Notes under the pieces: model-generated
Told to the model about the DNA's origin: nothing
What the model saw: only the letters and a program-made list of their open reading frames with translations
Databases searched by the model: none
In this document: in pieces, positions 17,272 to 24,748 of the stretch
Numbering within the stretch: position 1 is the first letter of the stretch
Layout of the letters: every line of letters starts with the position of its first letter
Position numbers and translations under genes: made by a program
From: Patescibacteria group bacterium
Lineage (GTDB): Bacteria > Patescibacteriota > Patescibacteriia > Magasanikbacterales > UBA922
Length of the DNA: 41,393 bases
Assembly (NCBI GenBank): GCA_028687045.1
Contig: JAQUAW010000009.1
Coordinates: 1-41,393 of the forward strand
Direction: 5' to 3'

Positions 17272-17300
17272 AAAACTCCACTGAATTAGTGAGGTTTTTT
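17271..17300. terminator. Terminator of the asparaginase gene
   Basis: AAAACTCCACT-GAATT-AGTGAGGTTTT with T-runs on both strands. It overlaps the -35 box of the 16520 gene. Confidence 0.75.
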
Positions 17301-17321
17301 GAAAATATCTTTATATCAATT

Positions 17322-18368
17322 TCAAATTATTTCACGCATCTCGCCTACATAGGGTGTCATCATTTGTTTTCTTACTTGATCTTCTGTCATGGTACCTTGA
17401 GCCAAAATCCACATAAGTTTGACTTCTGTCATGACATCTGTCAAATCTCCGCCTGGTATGGCGCCAGCTTCAAGTGCCAATACTGCACATTCGTCGTTTA
17501 CTTTTTTGTAACTATTTCCTCCTAGAAATTTTGTAGAAACAATGACTGGTATTTTGAGGGTACCAACGGTTTTTTTGATAAGTGGTAGAAAAGAATATTC
17601 ACCTTCTGTAGGGACTGATCCTGCTCCATGTGATTTGAAGATGATGCCTTTGCATTTTCCAGAAGTCACAATGCTTTCTATCAGGCCTGGTAACTGTCCC
17701 GGTGTCAGATCCAGACTAACAATATCATTGCTAAAGTGTGGTTTGATATTTAGGGGAATTGTCGGATCAGCCTTTTTGACAATGGAACTAAAATGAATGC
17801 CTGTCGATAAAATCATACCTAGTTCTGGAAAAGCAGGGGATTTGAACGCTCGAAAAGAAGATTCGCTGACTTTGACTGAGCGTGAACCTCTGAGAATCAA
17901 ATCACTAAAAACAATCATCACTTCGGCGATATTTTGTTCAGCCGCTACCACAGCCGTTTTTACAGCGTTTTCAAAATTAAATCTGGCGTCATTGCCGTAT
18001 TCTGTCAAAGGTAATTGCGAGCCGGTAAGTACTATTGGTTTTTGCAAACCATTGCCAAGTGCGATAGTGAGTGCCGAGGCGGTATAGGCCATAGTATTGG
18101 TGCCGTGAGTAATGACAAAGCCATCATATTTGTCATGTTGTTCTTGGATAAACATTGCTAGTCTTGTCCAGTCCTGGGGACTTACATTAGTACTGTCTTT
18201 GTTGGAGAGTATTTCCATAGAGACATCGGCAACTTGATCCAAGTCAGGGACAAGCTCCATAATTTCGTCTATGTTTTTGGCTGGGACCACCATGTTTTTT
18301 TCTTTATCCACTACCATGACAATAGTACCTCCATAGCTTATGACAAGAATTTTTTTCTTTTGTGACAT
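17322..18368 (-). CDS. ansA: L-asparaginase-type amidohydrolase
   Basis: A 348-residue member of the asparaginase/glutaminase family, which hydrolyses Asn to Asp and ammonia. It resembles the cytoplasmic type I (AnsA) form. Signatures are ISYGGTIVM (catalytic-type Thr15), the second motif DGFVITHGTNTMAYTASAL, VLTGSQLPL, and Lys166 in GSRSVKVSESSF. The second motif normally reads GTDT; here the catalytic Asp is Asn91, and the codon AAT is clear in the sequence. Activity may therefore be changed or lost. The C-terminal domain (GIIFKSHGAGSVP) is complete. The start is the ATG before KKKILVISYGGT, and no signal peptide is present. It has its own promoter and terminator. Confidence 0.88.
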   Translation of the reverse strand: MSQKKKILVISYGGTIVMVVDKEKNMVVPAKNIDEIMELVPDLDQVADVSMEILSNKDSTNVSPQDWTRLAMFIQEQHDKYDGFVITHGTNTMAYTASALTIALGNGLQKPIVLTGSQLPLTEYGNDARFNFENAVKTAVVAAEQNIAEVMIVFSDLILRGSRSVKVSESSFRAFKSPAFPELGMILSTGIHFSSIVKKADPTIPLNIKPHFSNDIVSLDLTPGQLPGLIESIVTSGKCKGIIFKSHGAGSVPTEGEYSFLPLIKKTVGTLKIPVIVSTKFLGGNSYKKVNDECAVLALEAGAIPGGDLTDVMTEVKLMWILAQGTMTEDQVRKQMMTPYVGEMREII

Positions 18369-18406
18369 ATGTTTTTTGAGTAATTTAGTTTAGTATAATT
18401 TTATAT

Positions 18407-18435
18407 AGCATAGCAGATATTTTTTTTATGGTCAA
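18407..18435 (-). promoter_or_regulatory. Promoter of the asparaginase gene
   Basis: Minus strand TTGACC, 17-nt spacer, TATGCT. Confidence 0.5.
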
Positions 18436-18462
18436 AGGGGTGTTATCAATTAGATGATAAAC

Positions 18463-18493
18463 AAAAAACCTCACTAAAGTAGTGAGGTTTTTT
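18463..18493. terminator. Terminator after tRNA-Asp
   Basis: AAAACCTCACT-AAAGT-AGTGAGGTTTT with T-runs on both strands, 14 nt past the tRNA 3' end on the minus strand. Confidence 0.8.
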
Positions 18494-18507
18494 GTGAAAT
18501 TCCTATG

Positions 18508-18581
18508 CGGACCGGACGAGGCTCGAACTCGCAACTTCTGCCGTGACAGGGCAGTGCTCTAACCAGTTGAACTACCGGTCC
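18508..18581 (-). tRNA. tRNA-Asp(GTC)
   Basis: Complete cloverleaf on the minus strand: acceptor GGACCGG/CCGGTCC, D-arm with GGTTAGAGC, anticodon arm CTGCC-CTGTCAC-GGCAG with anticodon GTC, and T-arm GCGAG-TTCGAGC-CTCGT. Discriminator G is followed by CA, so CCA is not encoded. Confidence 0.95.
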
Positions 18582-18646
18582 GTATATTCAATTATTTTTG
18601 ATAATTGAATTGAAAACTTACAATAATTCTAAACCAAAATTACAAA

Positions 18647-18763
18647 CTATTTTGTAGCAGTTGCAGCTTTGGCAAGACGTTTTTGTTTTTTCTTGTCTCT
18701 TCTTATTTTTGCTTTTTCACGCTCAATTTTGAATTTGGCGTTGATTTGTTTTCTCATTCCCAT
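18647..18763 (-). CDS. Tiny very basic protein (38 aa)
   Basis: Too short for the ORF track. The minus strand ATG GGA ATG AGA opens 38 codons rich in Lys/Arg, with the stretch IRRDKKKQKRLAKAAT. It could be a small ribosome- or nucleic-acid-binding protein, but no family is recognised. It lies between tRNA-Asp and the SprT-like gene on the same strand. No ribosome site is seen. ATG 18757 (residue 3) is an alternative start. Confidence 0.5.
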   Translation of the reverse strand: MGMRKQINAKFKIEREKAKIRRDKKKQKRLAKAATATK

Positions 18764-18835
18764 AATTTTGGATTAGTTTGTTGAGTACGGATAATATGAT
18801 ACCTTTTTTTGAATTAAATGTCAATATTTGTGCTG

Positions 18836-19318
18836 TTAGTAAGCAAAGTAGCCCAGCTTTTCTTTGATATCTTTGAGCCTGGCATAAAAGCCAGCACTGT
18901 GGATAGAATTTAGCCCCAATTTCTGGTGATCGTAGTGGTGAGTCCATTCATGCAAAAGTGTATCTAAGAAGGTCTTAGGGGCCAGAATTTGCCCTCTGAC
19001 AGCGGTTCTATTACTGATGTAGATGTATTTACTGCCAGGTTTGTAATAGCCATATTGTTTCATAGCTACTTTGCCGTTGCGCTTTTTGTGGTATTGCTTA
19101 GTATCTGATATTTTCAAACTTACAATATCTATTTTAGCCAGATCTGCCAACTCATCCAAAAGCAAATCTCCCAGACTTTGTCGATCTTTTTCTTCCTTGC
19201 TTTGCAAAAGTAGGGAAGTGAGTTTTTTGGCTTCATCTGAAATGGGTATTTTTATTTTAATTGTTTTGTTGCTACGTTCGTAGTTGGTTTGTAGAAAATT
19301 GAAGTTGAATATTTTCAT
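18836..19318 (-). CDS. SprT-like zinc metallopeptidase
   Basis: A 160-residue protein with the zinc motif LLHEWTHHYDHQ (HExxH at residues 123-127) and a further His in NSIHSAGFYARL about 13 residues later as a likely third ligand. This matches the SprT-like catalytic pattern. The N-terminal half is helical and charged, and KYIYISNRT precedes the active-site helix. SprT-like proteins cleave proteins bound to DNA or act in stress repair; the substrate here is unknown. Shorter than animal SPRTN and close to bacterial SprT size. It lacks a signal peptide, so it is cytoplasmic. Confidence 0.75.
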   Translation of the reverse strand: MKIFNFNFLQTNYERSNKTIKIKIPISDEAKKLTSLLLQSKEEKDRQSLGDLLLDELADLAKIDIVSLKISDTKQYHKKRNGKVAMKQYGYYKPGSKYIYISNRTAVRGQILAPKTFLDTLLHEWTHHYDHQKLGLNSIHSAGFYARLKDIKEKLGYFAY

Positions 19319-19400
19319 AAATGGTTACATTTTTGCATTGTCAAATTGCTAAATTGTTACATTGTTGAAATGCTATTTTTTAATAAAATTTTCTTAACCA

Positions 19401-19604
19401 AGTTCCCTTCCCTCGTCCGCCCTAGGCGGATAAATAGGGAAGCCTGCCCGCCGAATGGGAGGGGGGCAGGGTAGGGTCTTAACGGGATATTGCATTACAA
19501 ATTTCTTTTATTTTTTTAGTAATATTATTATTAGCTCGATAAGTTTTTCTTATTTGCATAGTGCGAGACCCCCTCCTGACCTCCCCCTAAAATGGGGAGG
19601 AACT
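19401..19604. repeat. Palindromic MITE-like repeat (AGTTCCC/GGGAGGAACT family)
   Basis: Starts AGTTCCCTTCCCTCG, ends GGGGAGGAACT. Each end forms its own hairpin, and GGGTAGGGTCT faces AGACCCCCTCCTG. Shares GGGTAGGGTCTTAACGGGAT with the copy at 39543. Confidence 0.7.
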
Positions 19605-19708
19605 CACTAAATAAATTTTGTTAAAAAAAAACAATTTAGCAATTTAACAATTTTCTTTATATTTTTTGAACTAGCTTATTATAGCATAATTTCAATTATA
19701 GAAAAACA

Positions 19709-19790
19709 AAAAAGACCTTCGTAGTGTTCGGCGTGACATAGGAGCAAAGGAGGGGGTGCCCCGTCAGCGCCAAACACTATAAAAGTCTTT
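19709..19790. ncRNA. Orphan long hairpin, candidate structured RNA
   Basis: AAAGAC, then TAGTGTT-GGCG-GAC, pairs with GTC-GCGCC-AACACTA and GTCTTT; a GGGG/CCCC helix sits at the top. The stem has isolated mismatches and one larger internal loop. There is no adjoining gene. The strand is unclear and there is no obvious promoter. The rest of 19605-20036 holds no gene. Confidence 0.45.
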
Positions 19791-20036
19791 AGTATTATTA
19801 AGAGATATTAGCAAGTTTTATGTTTTTTGTCAAGATTAGCTAATTTAGGATAAATTTGTATTTTTGCTTGTTGTTTTATTATATGTTTATTATTTAAAAT
19901 AGATAGATTTGTTTGGTACTGGTAAATAAAATTGTAAGATGATATATTTAAAACAATAATAAGTTAAACGTTATTTTTATCTTTTTAACTAACTTTTTAA
20001 TTGTATAAAAAAGTTTATCAAAGATGTGATGGATAA

Positions 20037-20126
20037 TCCCCCTCCTATTAGGAGGGGTTAGGGGAGGTCTGAAGTATAATAAAACGTTTTGTCTTGCTAT
20101 AGACCCCCTCTAACTCCCCCTAGTAG
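20037..20126. repeat. Palindromic MITE-like repeat, interrupted by the IS
   Basis: The hairpin CCCCTCCTATTAGGAGGGG plus GGGGAGGTCT faces AGACCCCCTCTAACTCCCCC. The element resumes after the IS at 20858 (GGGGGAG). Without the IS, CCCCCTAGTAGGGGG would form its second hairpin. Confidence 0.7.
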
Positions 20127-20850
20127 CGGTAGTGTACAGTAATTTGTACAAAATGTGCTACAATAGGAGATGTATAAAAAAATTAAACAGACTCAATTGA
20201 GTCGCTGGAAAATGGCACAACTGATCACAGAGTGGTGTTATGCAACTCCAGCAGCAGTCTGTGCTAGAAAGTTAAATCTTTCTAGAACAACTGTCCAACT
20301 GTGGTATGGAAGAATAAGAGAAAAAATTCTTCAACTACCTCCGCCACCTCTGTTTACAGGAGCGGTGGAAGTAGATGAAAGTTATTTTGGTAAAAAACCA
20401 TTTGGTATGAAAGGTACCGGAATGGTAGGTAAAGTACCTTTCTTTGGTATTCGCTCTAGGGAAACCGGTTTAGTCTGGGTTACAACAATGAATGTTGAAC
20501 CACGTCAAGAAACCATAATTCCAATTATTCAAAAAATGGTTTCTCCTGGGACAACTATCTATTCTGATGGTTTTGGTGCTTACGCACCACTTAAATCACT
20601 TGGTTACAAACACAGAGTTGTATATCATGCTCATGTCTATGTTACTGACAAAAATGTCTACACCAATGGTATTGAATCCTTTTGGAGATATCTCAGACAT
20701 TTCTTTCGTAGTAAAAGAACTTTGAGTAAAAATGTTTACAAACAGTACCTCTCAGAAGCAGTTTTTAGGTTCAACACTCGACCTATGGCAAATCTCCGCA
20801 AGGTTGTGCGTAATTTTCTTGATTTTGATTAAAATTACTGTACACTACCG
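20127..20850 (+). mobile_element. IS1595-family insertion sequence (IS1016-like)
   Basis: A 724-bp element with perfect 18-bp terminal inverted repeats, CGGTAGTGTACAGTAATT and its complement. It is flanked by the direct repeat CTAGTAG (20120-20126 and 20851-20857), a 7-bp target duplication. It carries one intact transposase gene and sits in the loop of a palindromic repeat. Perfect ends and an intact gene suggest recent insertion. Confidence 0.93.
20170..20832 (+). CDS. IS1595-family transposase
   Basis: A 220-residue DDE transposase of the ISXO2-like type, catalysing IS excision and insertion. The N-terminal helix-turn-helix (CARKLNLSRTTVQLWYGRIR) lacks the zinc ribbon of longer IS1595 members, which fits the IS1016 subgroup. 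The catalytic residues are Asp69 in VEVDESYFG, Asp133 in IYSDGFGAY and Glu169 in NGIESFWRYLR. The extended -10 TGCTACAAT ends only 5 nt before the ATG, so the mRNA may be leaderless. The gene ends close to the right inverted repeat. Confidence 0.93.
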   Translation: MYKKIKQTQLSRWKMAQLITEWCYATPAAVCARKLNLSRTTVQLWYGRIREKILQLPPPPLFTGAVEVDESYFGKKPFGMKGTGMVGKVPFFGIRSRETGLVWVTTMNVEPRQETIIPIIQKMVSPGTTIYSDGFGAYAPLKSLGYKHRVVYHAHVYVTDKNVYTNGIESFWRYLRHFFRSKRTLSKNVYKQYLSEAVFRFNTRPMANLRKVVRNFLDFD

Positions 20851-20943
20851 CTAGTAGGGGGAGAATCAATTTTTATTTTGTTATTTTTTTAGAAACAACA
20901 TAAGGAATTTAAAACTTTTGTTTGTAATTTTTATTTTTTTTAA

Positions 20944-20975
20944 TAAAAAAATTCCTGACGTAATCAGGAATTTTG
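20944..20975 (-). terminator. Terminator of the infC-rpmI-rplT operon
   Basis: AAAATTCCTGA/TCAGGAATTTT hairpin with T-run on the minus strand. Confidence 0.8.
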
Positions 20976-20988
20976 TTTTGTAAAAGTT

Positions 20989-21333
20989 TTATTTTACTTC
21001 TTCAAATATTTTTGTAAATACTTGAGGATTTTTTTCTGCTATTTCAGCTAGAATTTTTCTATCAATCAATACCTCGTTTTTCTTTAGTGAATTTATAAAT
21101 ACACTATATGAAGTACCTAAGGCACGAACAGCTGCATTGATTTTTACTTGCCATAAACGGCGATTTTCTCTTTTTTTGTTTTTTCTATCACGATAAGCAT
21201 AAGCACCGGCTTTGGTATCTGCAGTTTGAGCTAGTTTTATCAAACTTTTTCTACCTGCTTCAAAACCTTTGGTTCTTTTCATGATGGCCTTACGGCGTTT
21301 GACGTGTTGTACACCTCTTTTTACTCTAGGCAT
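20989..21333 (-). CDS. rplT: 50S ribosomal protein L20
   Basis: 114 residues, the normal length. Signatures are MPRVKRGV, KRRKAIMKRTKGFEAGRKS, AYRDRKNKKRENRRLWQVKINAA and INSLKKNEVLIDRKILAEIA. It binds 23S rRNA early in large-subunit assembly. It is last in the classical infC-rpmI-rplT order, 20 nt after rpmI. The L20 autoregulatory site known in other bacteria is not recognisable here. Confidence 0.97.
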   Translation of the reverse strand: MPRVKRGVQHVKRRKAIMKRTKGFEAGRKSLIKLAQTADTKAGAYAYRDRKNKKRENRRLWQVKINAAVRALGTSYSVFINSLKKNEVLIDRKILAEIAEKNPQVFTKIFEEVK

Positions 21334-21352
21334 AATATTTATTTATTACAGT

Positions 21353-21559
21353 TTATGAATATGGCAAAGCTTTGACAACAGTTTTTTGCAATGGCAAAGA
21401 AACCACATTGTCAGTACGTTTGTTGCGTTTGGTATTACCTGATTCACGAGAGTTGAAATGATCTTGACCATCAGTTCTTTTTAGAACTTTTGTGCCTTTT
21501 TTTGATCTTTTCACCATGAATCTTTTGGCAGTGCCTTTGTGTGTCTTCATTTTTGGCAT
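21353..21559 (-). CDS. rpmI: 50S ribosomal protein L35
   Basis: 68 residues, typical size. MPKMKTHKGTAKRFMVKRSKKGTKVLKR is the family N-terminus. A short extension ends in VVKALPYS. It is a small basic protein of the large subunit, between infC and rplT in the same transcription unit. Confidence 0.95.
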   Translation of the reverse strand: MPKMKTHKGTAKRFMVKRSKKGTKVLKRTDGQDHFNSRESGNTKRNKRTDNVVSLPLQKTVVKALPYS

Positions 21560-21651
21560 ATTTTTGATAATTTTGAGATAATTGAAGCTCCGTGATTATA
21601 GACTACTTTTGAGCTTAAGTCAAGAGATGGTGTGTGTATAGGTTCTTTTGA

Positions 21652-22200
21652 TTACTTTTTAACAATAATCGTCACAATACTTTTGCCTTGTCTAATGATT
21701 TCTTGTTCAAAACGAGTTTCTGTTGTTTTTTGAATATCGGTTATCATTTTTTTGACAATTTCAATTCCTATCTCTGGTCTGGCGTTTTCACGGCCTTTCA
21801 TATTTAATTCAATTTTTACTTTGTCACCTCTATTTAGAAATTTTTCAGCTTGTTTTTGTTTTATTTGTAAGTCATGTTCACTAATACGAGCAGAAAGACG
21901 AAGACCTTTGGTTTCACTGGTTTTAGAGTGAGCTTTTTGTTTGCGTGCTTCTTTTTCTTTTTGGTATTTGAATTCTGTAAAATCAATTAGTCTAGCCACT
22001 GGAGGAGTACTTTTTGGATTGATTTCTACTAAGTCCATTTCTTTTTCAAAAGCCATATCAAGCGCTGCTTTTTTGGACATTGTACCTATATTTTTTCCTT
22101 CTTCATCCAAAACTATAAGCTCTTCAGCTTCAATCTCATTATTTTTTTTGTATTTTGGAATTAGGGCTTTTTCTGGACGTTTTTTTCGGGATATACGCAT
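21652..22200 (-). CDS. infC: Translation initiation factor IF-3
   Basis: 182 residues, the usual length. It holds the 30S subunit apart from the 50S and checks the start codon and initiator tRNA. The N-terminal domain (NIGTMSKKAALDMAFEKEMDLVEI, PPVARLIDF) is joined by a Lys-rich linker to the C-terminal domain (RLSARISEHDLQIKQKQAEKFLNRGDKVKI, MKGRENA). The start is an ordinary ATG at 22200, not the AUU or AUC used for autoregulation in some bacteria. It is first gene of the infC-rpmI-rplT operon. Confidence 0.97.
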   Translation of the reverse strand: MRISRKKRPEKALIPKYKKNNEIEAEELIVLDEEGKNIGTMSKKAALDMAFEKEMDLVEINPKSTPPVARLIDFTEFKYQKEKEARKQKAHSKTSETKGLRLSARISEHDLQIKQKQAEKFLNRGDKVKIELNMKGRENARPEIGIEIVKKMITDIQKTTETRFEQEIIRQGKSIVTIIVKK

Positions 22201-22269
22201 AACGTTTTTTATTGTTTAGTTTTTTTTCTAAGATTAAGGTGGTCTTTGTGAAAGTTTTACTATATTAAA

Positions 22270-22350
22270 GTAAGCTTGAAAGGCCTAAAAAGCTCAAAAG
22301 GCTTAAAAGGCTTTTTTGGCTTTTTAGGCATTTCAAGCCTTTCAGGCTTT
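22270..22350. repeat. GCTTGAAAGGC inverted repeat downstream of tmRNA
   Basis: AAGCTTGAAAGGCCTAAAAAGC pairs with the GCTTTTTAGGCATTTCAAG part. On the minus strand it directly follows the tmRNA and could terminate it. It is related to the arms at 6472-6695. Confidence 0.6.
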
Positions 22351-22357
22351 TTTTTCG

Positions 22358-22774
22358 TGGAGATGCCGGGAATTGAACCCGGGTCTAGATGGGTTATCTC
22401 CATATTCTACATGTGTAGCTAGGTTTGGTATTTCGTATGGTAGCTAGAAAACCAGCAAAACAACTACCAACTATTCTGGTTTATTGTCAATTGAAACGTT
22501 CAGAAAACCATTTCAATTTACGCTCGATGGGGGTTGACACCGCAGGCTTCAATATCGAGTATCTCGAAAAGCGATGGTAGATGAGCTTGTTTAAGCTACT
22601 ACAGATGCGAATGATGGCATACTGAAAGCGTTAGCTAGGCTAACAACAGCTGTTCTCACGCGACTTGCTAAGTTTGCACTTAGGAATTCTACGCCGGTAT
22701 TTACGAGGAAAGCGTAGCTCCTCGACATGCTTATGGAAGGTAACAAGATCCAACTATCGAATCCTGTCATCCCC
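22358..22774 (-). ncRNA. ssrA: tmRNA
   Basis: Transfer-messenger RNA that rescues stalled ribosomes together with SmpB. The 5' end GGGGATGACAGGATTCGA and 3' end ...GGTTCAATTCCCGGCATCTCC plus discriminator A form the tRNA-like domain; CCA is not encoded. Pseudoknot 1 is visible (CGAGGA/TCCTCG with CTACGC/GCGTAG). Eleven nt after it comes the likely resume codon GCA in AAGTGCAAAC, matching the E. coli spacing and GCAAAC context. The tag would run 28 residues, beginning ANLASR and ending SFASVVA before TAA, longer than the usual 10 or so. smpB lies 100 bp upstream on the same strand. Confidence 0.96.
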
Positions 22775-22874
22775 TTGATTGAAAATTTAGAAATTTTCAA
22801 TTTTAAATTTTCAATTATTTTAGTAACAAACAAGTCACTTTGAAAATTGAAAATTAGTTAATTGAAAATTGTGG

Positions 22875-23321
22875 TTAATAGTCGCCTTTGAGGGCACGTT
22901 TTATGTCACGTTTTCCTTCTCGTTCTTTTATGACACGTTTTTTGTCGAATTGTTTTTTACCACGTCCAATGCCTATTTCTACCTTTATTTTACGGCCTTT
23001 AGTATATACTGAAAGGGGGATAATTGTCAAGCCTTTTTCTTGCAATTTTCCTGTTAAATAAGCTATTTGTTTCTTGTTTAGTAGAATTTTTCGGCTTTTT
23101 TCTGGTTCATAATCTTTTACATTAGAATATTTGTATTTGGAAATGTGAGTGTTTAGTAAGTAAGCTTCTTCATTGTGAAAAGTTACAAAACTGCCAGCCA
23201 ACTTGATTTGTTTGTTGCGTACAGATTTTACTTCAGGACCTGTCAATACTAAGCCAGCCTCCAGAGTCTCGAGGATTTCGTAGTCGAATCTTGCTTTTTT
23301 ATTGACGGCGTAGGTGGGCAT
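22875..23321 (-). CDS. smpB: SsrA-binding protein SmpB
   Basis: 148 residues. It binds tmRNA and enters the empty A site with it. Signatures are [37 protein letters not shown]-like [66 protein letters not shown] and the basic C-terminal tail. The true start is ATG 23321 (MPTYAVNKK). The ORF-track extension to 23540 runs through a palindromic repeat in the leader. It is immediately upstream of ssrA on the same strand. Confidence 0.95.
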   Translation of the reverse strand: [148 protein letters not shown]

Positions 23322-23334
23322 ATTCTTTTTTAAT

Positions 23335-23425
23335 TCCTCCCCCACGATAAGGGGGAGGTTAGGAGGGGGTTGCGTGGCAGTACAACGCAACCCCACCCCA
23401 ACCCTCCCCTTACAAATGGGAGGGA
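23335..23425. repeat. Palindromic MITE-like repeat in the smpB leader
   Basis: The hairpin CCTCCCCC...GGGGGAGG, then AGGAGGGGGTTGCG facing CGCAACCCC, and a second hairpin CCCTCCCC...GGGAGGG. Same double-hairpin layout as the copies at 19401 and 26554. Confidence 0.65.
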
Positions 23426-23480
23426 GATTGTTATTTCGTAGTTTAAAGTAATTTTTAAATAATAAGGATATTCTTGACTT

Positions 23481-23532
23481 ATAATAAGCTATTTGTACAT
23501 TTTTTGCAAGATTCAGGTAATTGTTGTATAAT
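23481..23532. promoter_or_regulatory. Divergent promoters sharing one palindromic -35 box
   Basis: TTGCAA (23504-23509) is its own reverse complement. Rightwards, a 17-nt spacer leads to TATAAT (23527-23532) for the 23560 operon. Leftwards, a 17-nt spacer leads to TATTAT (minus; 23481-23486) for smpB. Confidence 0.7.
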
Positions 23533-23559
23533 AAATTCAAATTATTTTTGTAAAAATAT

Positions 23560-24000
23560 ATGTTTTCTCATAAAAAAAAATTTGATTTGGTTTTGGGTAT
23601 TTTTTTAGTAATTGCTCTTTTTGTAATAATTGCGGTTTCTATAATTTTGTATTTATTGTTTAGTAGATATCAGACAAAAAGTAATTTTATAAATACTAAT
23701 CAAAATAGTAATTTTCAACAACAACTAAGTCCTATTGAATTATTGAATAGTTATGAAGAAGAAATTAAAAAACAAATTGATTTAGTACAGACTAGTGACA
23801 AAGATATTGCAACAGTTGCCAAAAATTTGGAAAACGATATGTTGAATATTCGTGTACCTGCGGAAAAAAGAGAAATGTTTTTGAGTGCAACTCTACAAAT
23901 TGTGCGTATGCAAGATCAAGGATTGGAGATTGATCCGAAGGCTAGTAAAGATAAAATTTTGGAAATTTTAAATAGTTTAGTTAATTATGAAGAAAGATAA
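23560..24000 (+). CDS. Single-pass membrane protein of unknown function
   Basis: An unrecognised 146-residue protein. A short basic N-terminus is followed by one long transmembrane helix (LVLGIFLVIALFVIIAVSIILYLLF), a Gln/Asn-rich linker and a helical domain with conserved-looking acidic segments. The stop overlaps the start of the next gene by 14 nt, so the three genes 23560-25845 form an operon with translational coupling. The composition is host-like. Confidence 0.7.
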   Translation: MFSHKKKFDLVLGIFLVIALFVIIAVSIILYLLFSRYQTKSNFINTNQNSNFQQQLSPIELLNSYEEEIKKQIDLVQTSDKDIATVAKNLENDMLNIRVPAEKREMFLSATLQIVRMQDQGLEIDPKASKDKILEILNSLVNYEER

Positions 24001-24748
24001 ATCTGTTTTTGTTGCTATTGCCTCTATATTTATATTGCCTCTAATTTTGTTGGTTATAAATTTTTGGCCAAATAAGTATGTCTTTTTTGTAGGCATGGGA
24101 TTATTAATTGCATATTTTTCTTTTGTTGCTTTTCGATATACTTTGGATAAATCAGAGATTGCACTCAACTTTATGACTTCTTGGTCATTTGTTGCTTTGA
24201 TTCTTTTGGTAGAAAATATTTTGATACGTTATATTTTCATTGCATTTTCAGTATTAGTTTTTTTCTTTATTGCTTATTGGAGTAGACCTCAGACAAGTCA
24301 TTCTATCCAAGTAAAAGAAAAACCTTTGCGTCGTATGATGATGATGCTGTATGTTTTCAATACTTATGCTTTTATGATAGGTGCTTATGCTTTGCATATT
24401 TATTTTCCTAATTTTTCTTTTGTTTTGATTAGTATTTTTTCTGCAGTTTATTCTGCTTTTGCGGCTTACATGATATGGAGTTTGTATTTCAAATCAGAGT
24501 TCAAAAAGTTACTTATTTGGTCTATTATATTTGCTACGGTTGTCTTTGAACTCATGTGGGTGATGATTTATTTACCATTTGGTTATTTGGCTTTAGGGTT
24601 ACTCACTGTTTGGATTTGGTATTTGTTACAATTATTTGTACGTTTTCATTTGACAAAAGAAAATATAATTTGGAAACAGCAAATTTCATTTTTGTTAATT
24701 AATTTAATTCTGTATATTTTTGTACTTTATATTATTAGATGGGTATGA
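23987..24748 (+). CDS. Multi-pass membrane protein
   Basis: An unrecognised 253-residue integral membrane protein with about seven hydrophobic helices, for example IFILPLILLVINFW, FVGMGLLIAYFSFVAF, WSFVALILLVENILIRYIF and LVINLILYIFVLYII-like near the end. A soluble loop (QVKEKPLRRMM) lies between the two halves. It overlaps the gene before it by 14 nt and ends in an ATGA overlap with the PDZ protein gene after it. Close coupling suggests the three act as one membrane complex. Confidence 0.75.
   Translation: MKKDKSVFVAIASIFILPLILLVINFWPNKYVFFVGMGLLIAYFSFVAFRYTLDKSEIALNFMTSWSFVALILLVENILIRYIFIAFSVLVFFFIAYWSRPQTSHSIQVKEKPLRRMMMMLYVFNTYAFMIGAYALHIYFPNFSFVLISIFSAVYSAFAAYMIWSLYFKSEFKKLLIWSIIFATVVFELMWVMIYLPFGYLALGLLTVWIWYLLQLFVRFHLTKENIIWKQQISFLLINLILYIFVLYIIRWV

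Noticed and set aside
22591-22833. 80-residue minus ORF as a protein gene
   Set aside because: It is the tmRNA; only its last 28 codons (the tag) are translated.
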